From Paenibacillus wynnii (GTDB lineage Bacteria > Bacillota > Bacilli > Paenibacillales > Paenibacillaceae): 64,000 nt of DNA. Location: NCBI RefSeq assembly GCF_000757885.1, contig NZ_JQCR01000002.1, positions 1,860,001 to 1,924,000 on the forward strand, read 5' to 3'. Below the pieces are notes generated by a model. It was not told the origin of the DNA, did no database searches, and saw only the letters and a program-made list of their open reading frames with translations. Position numbers and translations under genes: made by a program. This document shows positions 52,571 to 61,031 of this stretch, piece by piece. The first letter of the stretch is position 1; every line of letters begins with the position of its first letter.

Positions 52571-53077
52571 TTAGTCTGAAAGTGCTGCTTTCAGCTCTTG
52601 AGGTGAAGCTGCCCACCATTCTGCATTATGAGCTATAAGCAGAGATTGCAGCGCGGCCTTCTCCACATGGCCCAAACCCTCTACAATTACCTTCCGCTTC
52701 AAGGAAGCATCGAGCTTATTCACATGATCGGCAAGAATCTTCCAGCCCCGCCGTGCCTCTGTATCTATCCACATTTCACAAGCAGTCAATCCGGCATAGA
52801 ACTGGCCTTCCACTGTGCGATCTACAGCTACCCATACAAGCCACACTTGTCTGCCTGCAGGAACATCTTCGCGATTCGTTGAGAACTTAATGCCCTTCTC
52901 TACCTTACTCTTGGCGTGCATAGCACCAATATCTATTACTGCCTCGCCACCATCGATAATAACAGGCGATACATTGTTCAGATCAATAGAGCCTGCTCCG
53001 AACCCTTTATGTTTGCTCTTGGCGTTCACAATATTCAAAGCAATCTGCTTTTTGCCCTCCGGCTGTACGTTATCCAT
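52571..53077 (-). CDS. ywhD: YwhD-family protein
   Basis: The 168-residue soluble protein is assigned to the YwhD family by overall sequence (KSKHKGFGAGSIDLNNVSPV, VDRTVEGQFYAGLTACEMWI). ATG at 53077 is preceded by AGGAGAAGGGA; the longer frame to 53164 overlaps the divergent gene's start region and is not preferred. No function is known. Confidence 0.82.
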   Translation of the reverse strand: MDNVQPEGKKQIALNIVNAKSKHKGFGAGSIDLNNVSPVIIDGGEAVIDIGAMHAKSKVEKGIKFSTNREDVPAGRQVWLVWVAVDRTVEGQFYAGLTACEMWIDTEARRGWKILADHVNKLDASLKRKVIVEGLGHVEKAALQSLLIAHNAEWWAASPQELKAALSD

Positions 53078-53180
53078 GCTGCACGTCCCTTCTCCTGCGA
53101 ATAATTTAATTTTAGCTAATAATACAGCGAATGCAAACATATACATCCCGTAGATGCTTGTCAACGGGAGGAATCACAGT

Positions 53181-55196
53181 ATGAAGCTATGGTCACTACG
53201 GTTCAAAATCATGACAGGGACTCTGGCAGCCCTCTGTCTGCTGGGAGGAGGAATGTGGGCATTCTCCGGGCATAACCCCTTAAATGAAAACACCTTTGCT
53301 CCAGAAAAGGCCAAGTCCCCCATTACCGCCAAAAAAGGAACTCCTGCAAGCCCAATCACCCCGGAGCGAATACCACCTAAGAAAGCTGAAGCCATGAGCC
53401 ATAGAGTTGTAGAATATCACATTAATGTGCGGTTTGATCCGGATACAAGTGCTTTAAAGGCATCTGAGACGGTGACCTGGACTCACCCGGGCTCCAAACC
53501 TGTCAATGAATTGTACTTCCATCTTTACCCTAATGCCTTTTCTTCCATGGATACAACCTTCATGAAAGAGTCGGGAGGCAAGCTGCGCAGTGATTCAATG
53601 CCTTCGAACGGATTCGGCAGTATGACTCTAACCGATCTGCGTACCACTGAGGGGGTTTCTCTGCTTCAAAGAATGCAGTATGTACAGCCTGATGATGGGA
53701 ATGTAAACGACAAATCCTTGGTAAAAGTACATCTTCCACAGTCCGTAAAGGGCGGTCAGAGCATCACGCTTAAACTTCAATACGAGGTAAAGATGCCGAA
53801 AATATTTGCACGCATGGGGACTTCTGGCAATTTCGTTATGGCTGGACAGTGGTTCCCCAAGCTTAGTGTTTACGAACCGACGGATACACGCGGGGTCAGA
53901 GAAGAAGGCTGGAACTTACATCAATATCACGGCACTTCAGAGTTTTACAGTGACTTCGGTATCTACAATGTAGCCATTTCCGTTCCATCCAACTACACCG
54001 TAGCCGCTACTGGTTTTCCTATAAAAAACCCCAAGGTTGTTCAAAACTATAAAACCTATCAGTTCTATGCAGACGATGTACATGACTTTGCTTGGGCGGC
54101 CTCTCCTGACTTTGTGGTTGCCCAGCAGGCCTTCTCCTCGCCTGAGGTTCCAGGGGTGCGAATCAAGCTCTACCTTGATCCGCTGCACAAGGACTTACAA
54201 GAGCGATATTTTCAGGCTGCCAAAGCGGCTCTAACATATTTCAGTAAATGGTACGGACCTTATCCCTACTCTTCGTTATCTATAGTGGTTCCGCCTGAGC
54301 TGGGTAACGGGGCCGGAGGTATGGAGTATCCAACTCTCATTACAGCCTTCGGAGCCAACGGAACATCACCTGACACCTCACTTGAGCGAACCGTCATTCA
54401 TGAAATCGGTCATCAATACTTCTACGGCATGGTTGCTAACAACGAGTTTGAGGAGGCCTGGCTGGATGAAAGCTTCACCTCCTATGCTGAAGATAAACTG
54501 ATGGAGAAGGAATATGGTATTGCGCCTAACCTGGCCCTACAAGCAAGCCTCGTAGAAAAGCCGGAGCCGCTGAACCTGGAAACCTGGAGATATAAAGGAA
54601 AGGGCGTATACACCCAAAATGTATACATAAGGGGTAAATTGGTGCTGAAGGACATCGAGCTCAGAATTGGCTCCAAGGCGATGGATGCCGTTTTGTCCAC
54701 GTACGCCAAAAAGTACCGCTTCGGCCATCCCTCAACCTATGATTTTCAAAAAACGGTTGAAAAGGTGACCGGACAGTCCTGGGAAAGTTACTTCGAGCAC
54801 TATATCTATAGCGGAGGTGCCCCTGACTTTTCGCTTGATCATATATCAAGCATCCGTAAGGAGCTCCAGAACAAGAATGACTCTTACCTTTATGAATCAC
54901 AGGTGAAGATACGCAATAAAGGAACTCCATATTCAAATGTAAGTCTGAAATTCACCTTTACTGACGGACATACCATGCAGCGGGTATGGGACGGACAGGG
55001 TGCAGAGGCTACTTTTCAGTTACTATACAGCGCCCCTCTTCTGTCAGCTGAAATTGATCCCGAGCATTCCATATTGCTTGAGAATAAACATATTAATAAT
55101 TTTAGATTGGCCGAGCTTGAACGGGATACCGTTTCCCGGTGGACGCTCACTGCAACAAAACTTATAGAGACTGTGCTTGGAACTCTGTCCTGGTGA
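53181..55196 (+). CDS. M1-family zinc metallopeptidase, membrane anchored
   Basis: The 671-residue protein starts with a signal-anchor segment (residues 10-30, IMTGTLAALCLLGGGMWAF), so the catalytic part is outside. It has the M1 zinc site HEIGHQY-(x17)-E in HEIGHQYFYGM...LDESF and the substrate-recognition motif GGMEYP, in place of GAMEN. An N-terminal beta domain and C-terminal helical/beta region are of M1 type. ATG at 53181 follows GGGAGG by 9 bases. It is followed within 6 bases by a membrane-protein gene, so the two are likely co-expressed. Confidence 0.9.
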   Translation: MKLWSLRFKIMTGTLAALCLLGGGMWAFSGHNPLNENTFAPEKAKSPITAKKGTPASPITPERIPPKKAEAMSHRVVEYHINVRFDPDTSALKASETVTWTHPGSKPVNELYFHLYPNAFSSMDTTFMKESGGKLRSDSMPSNGFGSMTLTDLRTTEGVSLLQRMQYVQPDDGNVNDKSLVKVHLPQSVKGGQSITLKLQYEVKMPKIFARMGTSGNFVMAGQWFPKLSVYEPTDTRGVREEGWNLHQYHGTSEFYSDFGIYNVAISVPSNYTVAATGFPIKNPKVVQNYKTYQFYADDVHDFAWAASPDFVVAQQAFSSPEVPGVRIKLYLDPLHKDLQERYFQAAKAALTYFSKWYGPYPYSSLSIVVPPELGNGAGGMEYPTLITAFGANGTSPDTSLERTVIHEIGHQYFYGMVANNEFEEAWLDESFTSYAEDKLMEKEYGIAPNLALQASLVEKPEPLNLETWRYKGKGVYTQNVYIRGKLVLKDIELRIGSKAMDAVLSTYAKKYRFGHPSTYDFQKTVEKVTGQSWESYFEHYIYSGGAPDFSLDHISSIRKELQNKNDSYLYESQVKIRNKGTPYSNVSLKFTFTDGHTMQRVWDGQGAEATFQLLYSAPLLSAEIDPEHSILLENKHINNFRLAELERDTVSRWTLTATKLIETVLGTLSW

Positions 55197-55201
55197 GGTG
55201 A

Positions 55202-56041
55202 ATGATCTTGAGAGTATCGATAACCCGCGGCTTTCACAGCATGAAAGAGCAGTTTTATATTCTAATTTTGTTGTTCATATATCGGTTACTCTGGGGCTAC
55301 TCTATGTATGGATTCGTGCGGCATGCTATTGTACCCATTCTGCTGCGTTATCCCAACGAGCAAGCTGGCGGCAGTGGAATGAGCAGACTGCTGTTCTACA
55401 TCGAGGGTCAATTCAGCCTCAGCAGCGATCCTGACGTACAGCGTTGGCTGTGGATGCTGCTGGCCATAACCATACTAAAGTTGCTGCTGTCGCCCTTTAT
55501 TCGGGCTGGACTGATCCATGAACTGCATCAGGAGTCCAAAGGTGTGCGTGGTCTTTTCTTCTTCCCCGGCATGAAGCTCTATGGCTTACCTGTTCTGATC
55601 TTCAGCCTTGTAGAATGGCTACTGGCTCTTGTGCCTCTATACTGGTTGGCCCCGAGAATATACAAGCTGCTCTTGTCCTCATTTCTGGACTATTCGTTGC
55701 TGTTAAAGATCAGCCCTTATCTCTTAGTGTGGCTAATTTATATTTTTATCATCCGGTTGTGCCTGTTATATATGCAATTCGGTTACACCAGTGATACGGG
55801 CATGTTCTACTCCCTTATTCTCTGTTTGCGGCATATCATCCCTGCACTAGTCACTGCGGCTATCCTAGGGGCAGGCGGATTGCTCATCCTGCTCTTATGT
55901 GGATTGACGGGCATCTTTTGCCCCGGATTACCAGCACTCCTTATTCGGCAGATTTCCCCTCTTCCCTCTACCTTCTTCAAAATGTGGGGTTTGGCGGCCC
56001 AGTATCACCTGTGGCAAAGCAAGCTTCCAAGTAATAATTAA
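55202..56041 (+). CDS. Multi-pass membrane protein of unknown function
   Basis: The 279-residue protein has about five to six hydrophobic segments (e.g. ILILLFIYRLLWGYSMYGF, LWMLLAITILKLLLSPF, LVWLIYIFIIRLCLLYMQF). I do not recognise a family. It starts 6 bases after the M1 peptidase stop. GAGGTGA is only 3 bases before the ATG; an in-frame TTG at 55208 would have 9 bases and may be the real start. Coupling to the peptidase suggests a shared envelope role. Confidence 0.75.
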   Translation: MILRVSITRGFHSMKEQFYILILLFIYRLLWGYSMYGFVRHAIVPILLRYPNEQAGGSGMSRLLFYIEGQFSLSSDPDVQRWLWMLLAITILKLLLSPFIRAGLIHELHQESKGVRGLFFFPGMKLYGLPVLIFSLVEWLLALVPLYWLAPRIYKLLLSSFLDYSLLLKISPYLLVWLIYIFIIRLCLLYMQFGYTSDTGMFYSLILCLRHIIPALVTAAILGAGGLLILLLCGLTGIFCPGLPALLIRQISPLPSTFFKMWGLAAQYHLWQSKLPSNN

Positions 56042-56062
56042 GATGACCTATGGGCATATATA

Positions 56063-56106
56063 AGGAGTCTTCGTTCCTAGAACTAGGAGCCGAGACTCTT
56101 TTTTGA
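56063..56106 (+). terminator. Terminator after the membrane-protein gene
   Basis: GGAGTCTTCG ... CGAGACTC followed by six T residues; inner TTCCTAG/CTAGGAG stem. Confidence 0.82.
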
Positions 56107-56125
56107 TTAAATATGAATAGAACGT

Positions 56126-56154
56126 TTGCAAAACAGTAAATCCTTTGTTACAAT
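56126..56154 (+). promoter_or_regulatory. Promoter of the first NlpC/P60 gene
   Basis: TTGCAA (56126-56131), 17-base spacer, TACAAT (56149-56154). The -10 and its left flank (TTTGTTACAAT) are the same as in the second copy. Confidence 0.7.
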
Positions 56155-56255
56155 GATGCCTGTACTGATAGTAACAAGTTTGTAATCTTTTAAGAAATTT
56201 CGTAACTATTCAGTACAAAATTGGAGTACCTGTCGCTGTTGTTATGTTACGATTT

Positions 56256-56385
56256 AGGTGCACAAAACGCCAAATTCCTGAGCACCAGGAAGTGGGGGAA
56301 CCATATTTTGGGTGAATTGATCTCCTTACAGAGGGATCATAGGGGGCCTTCCACCGAACCCTTAAGCTAACCTCGCCGGCACTAG
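56256..56385 (+). ncRNA. ydaO-yuaA (c-di-AMP) riboswitch, copy 1
   Basis: Conserved class features GGGGGAACCA, TTGGGTGAATTGA, ATAGGGGGCCTTCCACCGAAC and CTTAAGCTAACCTCG appear in order, ending 14 bases before the start codon of an NlpC/P60 gene. In known members c-di-AMP binding turns expression off, and cell-wall hydrolases are a standard target. Ends are approximate. Confidence 0.9.
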
Positions 56386-56398
56386 GAGGAATACATCT

Positions 56399-56881
56399 TT
56401 GAAAAGTCATAACTTTAAGAAAAAATGCACCGCAGCCGCATTGGGGCTTGTGATGGCATTCACCCTTGGTAGCAGCAGCGCTTTTGCTGACTCCAGAATG
56501 GATACAGTCATTGCTAAAACCATAGGAACGACGTATAAATTCGGTGGCACCAGTACAGCCGGCTTTGACTGTTCAGGGTTCACCAAATATGTATTCACTA
56601 AAGTAGGTCTTACCTTACCCCGTACTTCAAAAGCTCAATTCAAAGTAGGGACTCCCGTCCCGCGCAACAAGCTCCGTTCCGGTGACTTGATTTTCTTCAA
56701 CACATTCGGAAAAGGCGTGTCCCATGTTGGTATTTATGTCGGCAATGGAAAATTTGCACAATCTTCTTCATCACGCGGTGTAAATATTAGTTCGCTGAGC
56801 CAGTCCTACTGGGCCAACCGCTACGTTGGCGCTAAAAGAGTTATGAGTACTACAGCATATAAAGCTGTTGCTTTTGATTGA
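56399..56881 (+). CDS. Secreted NlpC/P60 peptidoglycan endopeptidase, copy 1
   Basis: The 160-residue protein has a signal peptide cleaved near SSAFA-DS (residue 31). The rest is a single NlpC/P60 domain, with catalytic Cys in FDCSGF and His in SHVGIYVG. The third triad position, His in most members (F-x-H-A), is Gln here (FAQSSSSRG). It cleaves peptide cross-bridges or stem peptides of the wall. TTG at 56399 is 9 bases after GGAGG. It is a paralogue of the gene at 57405 and has the same kind of riboswitch. Confidence 0.92.
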   Translation: MKSHNFKKKCTAAALGLVMAFTLGSSSAFADSRMDTVIAKTIGTTYKFGGTSTAGFDCSGFTKYVFTKVGLTLPRTSKAQFKVGTPVPRNKLRSGDLIFFNTFGKGVSHVGIYVGNGKFAQSSSSRGVNISSLSQSYWANRYVGAKRVMSTTAYKAVAFD

Positions 56882-56921
56882 TCTATCCTAGCTAAATAAC
56901 TAAATACTTAATCGAACATAT

Positions 56922-56963
56922 AGCCCGGAACATGATTATTGCCGTAATCATTTTCGGGTTTTT
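56922..56963 (+). terminator. Terminator after NlpC/P60 copy 1
   Basis: GCCCG-GAAC-ATGATTA ... TAATCAT-TTT-CGGGT followed by TTTTC. Confidence 0.8.
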
Positions 56964-57134
56964 CTTTATTTCCTTATTCTACCTTTTACACGTATTGAAC
57001 GATGCTGAAACGCTTTTTTGGATAAAAAATGAAAAAAAACTTAAAAACTTGTCCATTTAGCGCCGCAACAGGATTTAACAGGCTATATAGCTATCAAATA
57101 TCTCAATATTTTCACATTAATATGTTATAAGTGA

Positions 57135-57163
57135 TTGCCAACTTGGGCTCTGTTTGTTACAAT
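57135..57163 (+). promoter_or_regulatory. Promoter of the second NlpC/P60 gene
   Basis: TTGCCA (57135-57140), 17-base spacer, TACAAT (57158-57163). As in copy 1, a GTAACA...TTTGTAAT sequence follows downstream. Confidence 0.7.
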
Positions 57164-57263
57164 AATCGCAGTGAGTTTTTAGTAACATTTTTGTAATGAA
57201 TAGCCCGTCCTTTTTGAACCTTTTGTCATGTGTTTCAGATAAGTTTATCTGCATCATCAGTAC

Positions 57264-57385
57264 GTGCCGAGTTTCCTTAATAAAACAAGGAAAACGGGGG
57301 AACCACTTTGGGTGAATTGACCTCCTATTCTAAGAGGGGTCATAGGGGACCTTCAACCGAACCCTTAAGCTAACCTCGTAGGCAT
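57264..57385 (+). ncRNA. ydaO-yuaA (c-di-AMP) riboswitch, copy 2
   Basis: GGGGGAACCACTTTGGGTGA, ATAGGGGACCTTCAACCGAAC and CTTAAGCTAACCTCGTAGGC match the class. The outer stem GTGCCGAG pairs with CTCGTAGGCA with a 2-base bulge. It ends 19 bases before the second NlpC/P60 start. Confidence 0.92.
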
Positions 57386-57404
57386 TTGGAAGGGGTTTAC
57401 ACTT

Positions 57405-57902
57405 TTGAAGAAAAAGTTAGCAGCCGCAGTACTTAGCTTTTCCATTATTTTTACCGCAATCGGAGCAGGAAGCGCTTTCGCGGATTCCAAGATGGACAAA
57501 GTAATCGATAAAGCTATCGGAACTAAATATGTAGCCGGTGGAGTATCGACAAACGGCTTTGATTGCTCTGGTTTTACCATGTACGTCTTCGACAAGATCG
57601 GTATTGATTTGCCACACCAATCTGGTTCTCAGTATCAAATGGGTACTGCAGTTTCCCGTAATGAATTAAGAGCTGGAGATCTTCTATTCTTCAATACCAG
57701 TGGAAAAGGCGTTTCACATGTCGGCATTTATGTCGGCGATGGTAAATTTGCACATGCTTCATCTTCACGCGGTGTAACCATTAGTACGCTGAGTGACAGT
57801 TACTACGTCAACCGCTACGTTGGCGCCAAACGAATTATGAGCACAAGTGCTTATAAGACCGTTGCAAGTGATGTTCAAGAAGACAATGACGATGTACAAT
57901 AA
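57405..57902 (+). CDS. Secreted NlpC/P60 peptidoglycan endopeptidase, copy 2
   Basis: The 165-residue protein has a signal peptide (cleavage near GSAFA-DS, residue 27) and one NlpC/P60 domain with Cys in FDCSGF, His in SHVGIYVG and the third His in FAHASSSRG, all intact. The C-terminus has a short acidic tail (VQEDNDDVQ). TTG start at 57405 lies 9 bases after AAGGGG. Copy 1 and copy 2 are clear duplicates, including promoter and riboswitch. Confidence 0.94.
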   Translation: MKKKLAAAVLSFSIIFTAIGAGSAFADSKMDKVIDKAIGTKYVAGGVSTNGFDCSGFTMYVFDKIGIDLPHQSGSQYQMGTAVSRNELRAGDLLFFNTSGKGVSHVGIYVGDGKFAHASSSRGVTISTLSDSYYVNRYVGAKRIMSTSAYKTVASDVQEDNDDVQ

Positions 57903-57911
57903 GTAATACCG

Positions 57912-57965
57912 ATAAGCTCTACTCCGCGATTTTTGCCGAAATCCTGGAGGGGGCTTATTTTTTTT
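57912..57965 (+). terminator. Terminator after NlpC/P60 copy 2
   Basis: AAGC...CTCC...GATTT / GAAATC...GGAG...GGCTT followed by ATTTTTTTT. Confidence 0.8.
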
Positions 57966-58156
57966 GTCTTATTTTTTCGCCATACTTATTTTTACCCTTC
58001 TCATCAACCGTAAAACATCAAATCGCCCCTTAAATCGTTATTTAATAAATTATTTTTTTGTAAATTTTTTCCTTCAATAAAGTTCTTGAGTCGATTATGG
58101 CTCTTTTTGTATATAATTAGATATAGATTACTTCCCTGAAAGGAGGTCTTTGACCT

Positions 58157-58642
58157 ATGATTAGTTCTCCTGTAACCTTCCGTGTGGTTCCGATGGAAAT
58201 CACACATGCAGAAGAGATCTGCCTTTGGAATTATGAACCCCCCTATAACATTTATGGTTGGCAACGCTGGGATCAAATGCAGGCGCTGGGCATAGAATTC
58301 GGAGACCCAGAGATACGAAGTCATCAATATGTATCTGTGTTAAATGATCAGGATGTATTTTGCGGTTTTGCTCAGCTCTTCCCAATGGAAGGTGTTGTCA
58401 GGCTAGGCATAGGCATGAACCCTGATTTTTGCGGACATGGACTAGGAAAGCTGTTCGTGGATTCTATAGTTAAGGTAGCGTTGAAACGTTATCCTGAATG
58501 GGAAATAGATCTCGAAGTCCTCACTTGGAACCAACGTGCTATCCGAACCTATCGCAAATGCGGTTTTACGATTACGGACACCTATGAACGGCGGACACCC
58601 ACTGGAGATAAGCCATTTTATTGCATGGTCTATGATAAATAG
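58157..58642 (+). CDS. GNAT-family N-acetyltransferase
   Basis: The 161-residue single-domain protein has the acetyl-CoA loop motif in MNPDFCGHGLGKLFVDSIV (residues 87-105, R/Q-x-x-G-x-G/A-like as CGHGLG). LEVLTWNQRAIRTYRKCGF is the motif B region. Such enzymes acetylate amines or ribosomal-protein N-termini; no substrate can be proposed. ATG follows AAGGAGG by 10 bases. Confidence 0.9.
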   Translation: MISSPVTFRVVPMEITHAEEICLWNYEPPYNIYGWQRWDQMQALGIEFGDPEIRSHQYVSVLNDQDVFCGFAQLFPMEGVVRLGIGMNPDFCGHGLGKLFVDSIVKVALKRYPEWEIDLEVLTWNQRAIRTYRKCGFTITDTYERRTPTGDKPFYCMVYDK

Positions 58643-58769
58643 CACCTTAATTTCCACCTTTTTAAGAATAGGCTCTAAATCCGTTCATTTTTTTGCCACA
58701 AGTGCTATGATACCGCTTCACCTTCCGTTATAATATAGGAAATAGCTTACATAGAAGGGACGATTGCGG

Positions 58770-59129
58770 ATGCAAAAATGGATAATGAGCGGTTTATTCT
58801 TTGCCGCCTGCGCCTTTGCAGTAATACTGATGTTCACTCTACCAGGTAAAGAACAGGTAGCCGAGCAGAACAATCCTACAATGCCCGTAGTCCAACTGGA
58901 CTCGGCAAAGGCTGAAGCAACAGCACAAAAGGCCCAATGTATCACTTGTCACGGAGACCAATTACAGGGTGGAGTTGGCCCTAGCTTGCAGAACATAGGC
59001 AGCGAGCATGATGCTGAAGAAATTTTTAGCATTGTGGCCAAAGGCAGCGGGCAAATGCCTTCCTTTAAGGAAAAACTTGCGCCGGAAGAAATTGCGAACA
59101 TCGCGATGTGGCTATCGGAAAAGAAATAA
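58770..59129 (+). CDS. Membrane-anchored cytochrome c
   Basis: The 119-residue protein has an N-terminal membrane anchor (residues 3-25), a linker, and a small class I cytochrome c domain. The heme-binding motif is CITCH near residue 54 and the axial Met is in GQMPSF. It resembles B. subtilis CccA (cytochrome c550) in plan and would carry electrons on the outer face of the membrane. ATG at 58770 is 9 bases after AAGGGA; a TTG at 58764 is too close. Confidence 0.92.
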   Translation: MQKWIMSGLFFAACAFAVILMFTLPGKEQVAEQNNPTMPVVQLDSAKAEATAQKAQCITCHGDQLQGGVGPSLQNIGSEHDAEEIFSIVAKGSGQMPSFKEKLAPEEIANIAMWLSEKK

Positions 59130-59171
59130 ACTAACCATCTGAAATCATACTTTCCTTATCGTCCATACAAC

Positions 59172-59220
59172 AAATACGCCTGTGCAGAGGAGCTTTTCTC
59201 CTACATGCACAGGCGTATTG
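59172..59220. terminator. Bidirectional terminator between cytochrome c and pterin dehydratase genes
   Basis: AATACGCCTGTGCA / TGCACAGGCGTATT arms pair perfectly over 14 bases with an inner GAGGAG/CTCCT stem. Flanking genes converge; T tracts are short. Confidence 0.75.
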
Positions 59221-59255
59221 TGTGTTCGGGCTTTTATTTTTGGTCATACGGTTAC

Positions 59256-59543
59256 CTAACGGTTCTTCTCAAAGGCTTCATTAAATTGATGGGCTTCACG
59301 AATATCAACAGAAGTAATTCCGCCTTCATTATGGGTTGTAAGCCGAAGGGTTACAGCTTTATAGTCAATCGTAATATGAGGGTGGTGGTTAAATGCCTCT
59401 GAGATCGTGGCTACTTCATCCACAAATGCAATTCCCTTCATGAATTCATTGAACATGTATTTACGTACCATCGATTCATTATCCAGCTTCCAACCTTCGA
59501 TCTTGCCTACCTGTTCAAGCAACTCTTGCCCCGTAAATAACAA
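59256..59543 (-). CDS. 4a-hydroxytetrahydrobiopterin dehydratase (PCD)
   Basis: The 95-residue protein carries the PCD signature EAFNHHPHITIDYKAVTLRL followed by TTH and a later Asp, with the catalytic His residues. It regenerates dihydropterin from the carbinolamine formed by aromatic hydroxylases; in bacteria without a linked hydroxylase it may act in pterin salvage. No phenylalanine hydroxylase gene is in the window. It starts at TTG (59543), 9 bases after GGGAGG. Confidence 0.92.
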   Translation of the reverse strand: MLFTGQELLEQVGKIEGWKLDNESMVRKYMFNEFMKGIAFVDEVATISEAFNHHPHITIDYKAVTLRLTTHNEGGITSVDIREAHQFNEAFEKNR

Positions 59544-59579
59544 TTTTTGTTTCCTCCCTTATTAAAGGTAGCTTATAAG

Positions 59580-59613
59580 CAAACATCCCTTAGTTTCTTA
59601 GTCCAAGGGATGT
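59580..59613 (-). terminator. Terminator after the 97-residue hypothetical gene
   Basis: ACATCCCTT / AAGGGATGT stem; the minus strand continues TTTGCTT, a weak T tract. Confidence 0.6.
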
Positions 59614-59735
59614 ACCAAAATCATGGCAATTTTCAGTTAGTGTATTCTTCCCTTGCAACAAATATAACTGAACTAACATTAATTTTACCATGGACTGGGA
59701 GCCTCAGGCAACTTAGCACCCGGCTTGCAGCGTCC

Positions 59736-60029
59736 TTAAACGAGTGGGACGGAGGCTAGATCTTCTTCCCCGACCAAAATATTGATGCGGTGTGTCTCCT
59801 TGTCATACATAACAACTCCGCCGCCTACCTGAATCACCGGTTCTTCACCAAGAGCAAAGAATAGATCCTCAGCCAAAGCCTCCCAAACCTCAAGCTTTGA
59901 TTCCTCAGGCAGCTCCTTCCATTCATCAGATTCCATCTCAAAAAATAGATAACCGTCCGAAATACGTCCTACTGCTACCGTTAATTCATTCAAAATATCA
60001 GCGTAATCTCTACCATGCTTTACACCCAC
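59736..60029 (-). CDS. Small hypothetical protein
   Basis: A 97-residue acidic protein (SDEWKELPEESKLEVWEAL, GGGVVMYDKETHRINILVGE) that I cannot assign to a family. GTG at 60029 lies 8 bases after GGAG; the GTG at 60038 overlaps that site. It has no membrane segment. It is transcribed alone, away from motA. Confidence 0.7.
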   Translation of the reverse strand: MGVKHGRDYADILNELTVAVGRISDGYLFFEMESDEWKELPEESKLEVWEALAEDLFFALGEEPVIQVGGGVVMYDKETHRINILVGEEDLASVPLV

Positions 60030-60230
60030 AACAATCACTCCGTTTTCTTCACAGATGGATAATTACTTACTTATCTATTATAGCCGAAAAAATGACTTCA
60101 CAAAAAAGGGAATCCTGTCGATAAATAAGAATATACGTTGGTCGTATCGTGCAAGTGTCCCACCGCCGTTCAAGGATGATAAAAGCGGTATAGTCGGATC
60201 ACTTCTTAAAACTCATGGACGAGGTGCATA

Positions 60231-61031
60231 ATGGAAATTTCAACAATAATCGGTATAGTTCTCAGCTTGATCGCAGTATTATGGGGGATGGTCCTCAAAG
60301 GCGCCCCTCTTTACAGTTTATTGGCCCCGGCAGCTTACGTAATTATCTTGCTAGGTACTGCAGCGTCACTGTTCATGGCTTTTCCAATGAACGAAATGAA
60401 GAAGATTCCCAAGCTATTCAAAATCGTTTTTGTCAGCCAAAAGTTAATCAAAAAGAATGATTTAATCACTATGTTTATGGAGTGGGCCTCCATTACACGC
60501 CGCGAAGGCTTGCTGGCTCTAGAATCCAAGGTTGATGAAATAGAGGATGCTTTCCTTCGAAACGGTATGCGGATGATCATTGACGGTAATGATCAGGAGT
60601 TTGTCCGCGATGTTCTTATGGAAGATATCCATGCTACAGAAGATCGGCATAAAGCAGGAGCACTTATTTTTTCTCAAGCAGGTATGTATGCTCCGACTCT
60701 AGGGGTTCTTGGAGCCGTTATCGGTCTGATTGCGGCCATGGCGGATATGGGTGAGATGGAGAAGCTGGCTCATGCCATCGGGGGAGCTTTCATGGCCACA
60801 GTGCTTGGTATCTTTACCGGGTACGTGTTATGGCATCCGATTGCAACAAAGCTAAAGCGTTTGTCTAAACGCGAGATTGAAATCCGGCTAATGATGGTTG
60901 AAGGCTTGCTTTCCATTCAATCCGGTGTTTCCACAATTGCGATTAATCAAAAGCTCTCCGTATTCCTCACTCCTTCAGAGCGTACCAAGATGAACGAGAA
61001 GGAGGCTGGCTCGGGTGAGCAAAAAGATTAG
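60231..61031 (+). CDS. motA: Flagellar motor stator protein MotA
   Basis: The 266-residue inner-membrane proton-channel subunit has four membrane segments (residues about 3-22, 30-50, 145-165, 178-200). The cytoplasmic loop has conserved charged residues (MEWASITRREGLLALE, EDRHKAGALIFSQAGMYAPT) that contact FliG. ATG follows GAGG by 6 bases. Its end overlaps the motB start by 17 bases. Confidence 0.96.
   Translation: MEISTIIGIVLSLIAVLWGMVLKGAPLYSLLAPAAYVIILLGTAASLFMAFPMNEMKKIPKLFKIVFVSQKLIKKNDLITMFMEWASITRREGLLALESKVDEIEDAFLRNGMRMIIDGNDQEFVRDVLMEDIHATEDRHKAGALIFSQAGMYAPTLGVLGAVIGLIAAMADMGEMEKLAHAIGGAFMATVLGIFTGYVLWHPIATKLKRLSKREIEIRLMMVEGLLSIQSGVSTIAINQKLSVFLTPSERTKMNEKEAGSGEQKD

Larger units (their letters stand above)
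56882..57404. other. Intergenic region between the two NlpC/P60 genes
   Basis: The 523 bases contain, in order, a terminator (56922-56963), an AT-rich stretch with no features, a promoter (57135-57163) and the second riboswitch (57264-57385). Confidence 0.8.

Noticed and set aside
60122..60155. Possible sigma-D promoter before motA (TAAA, 15 bases, GTCGTAT)
   Set aside because: The -10 half differs from CCGATAT at most positions, so it is not convincing.
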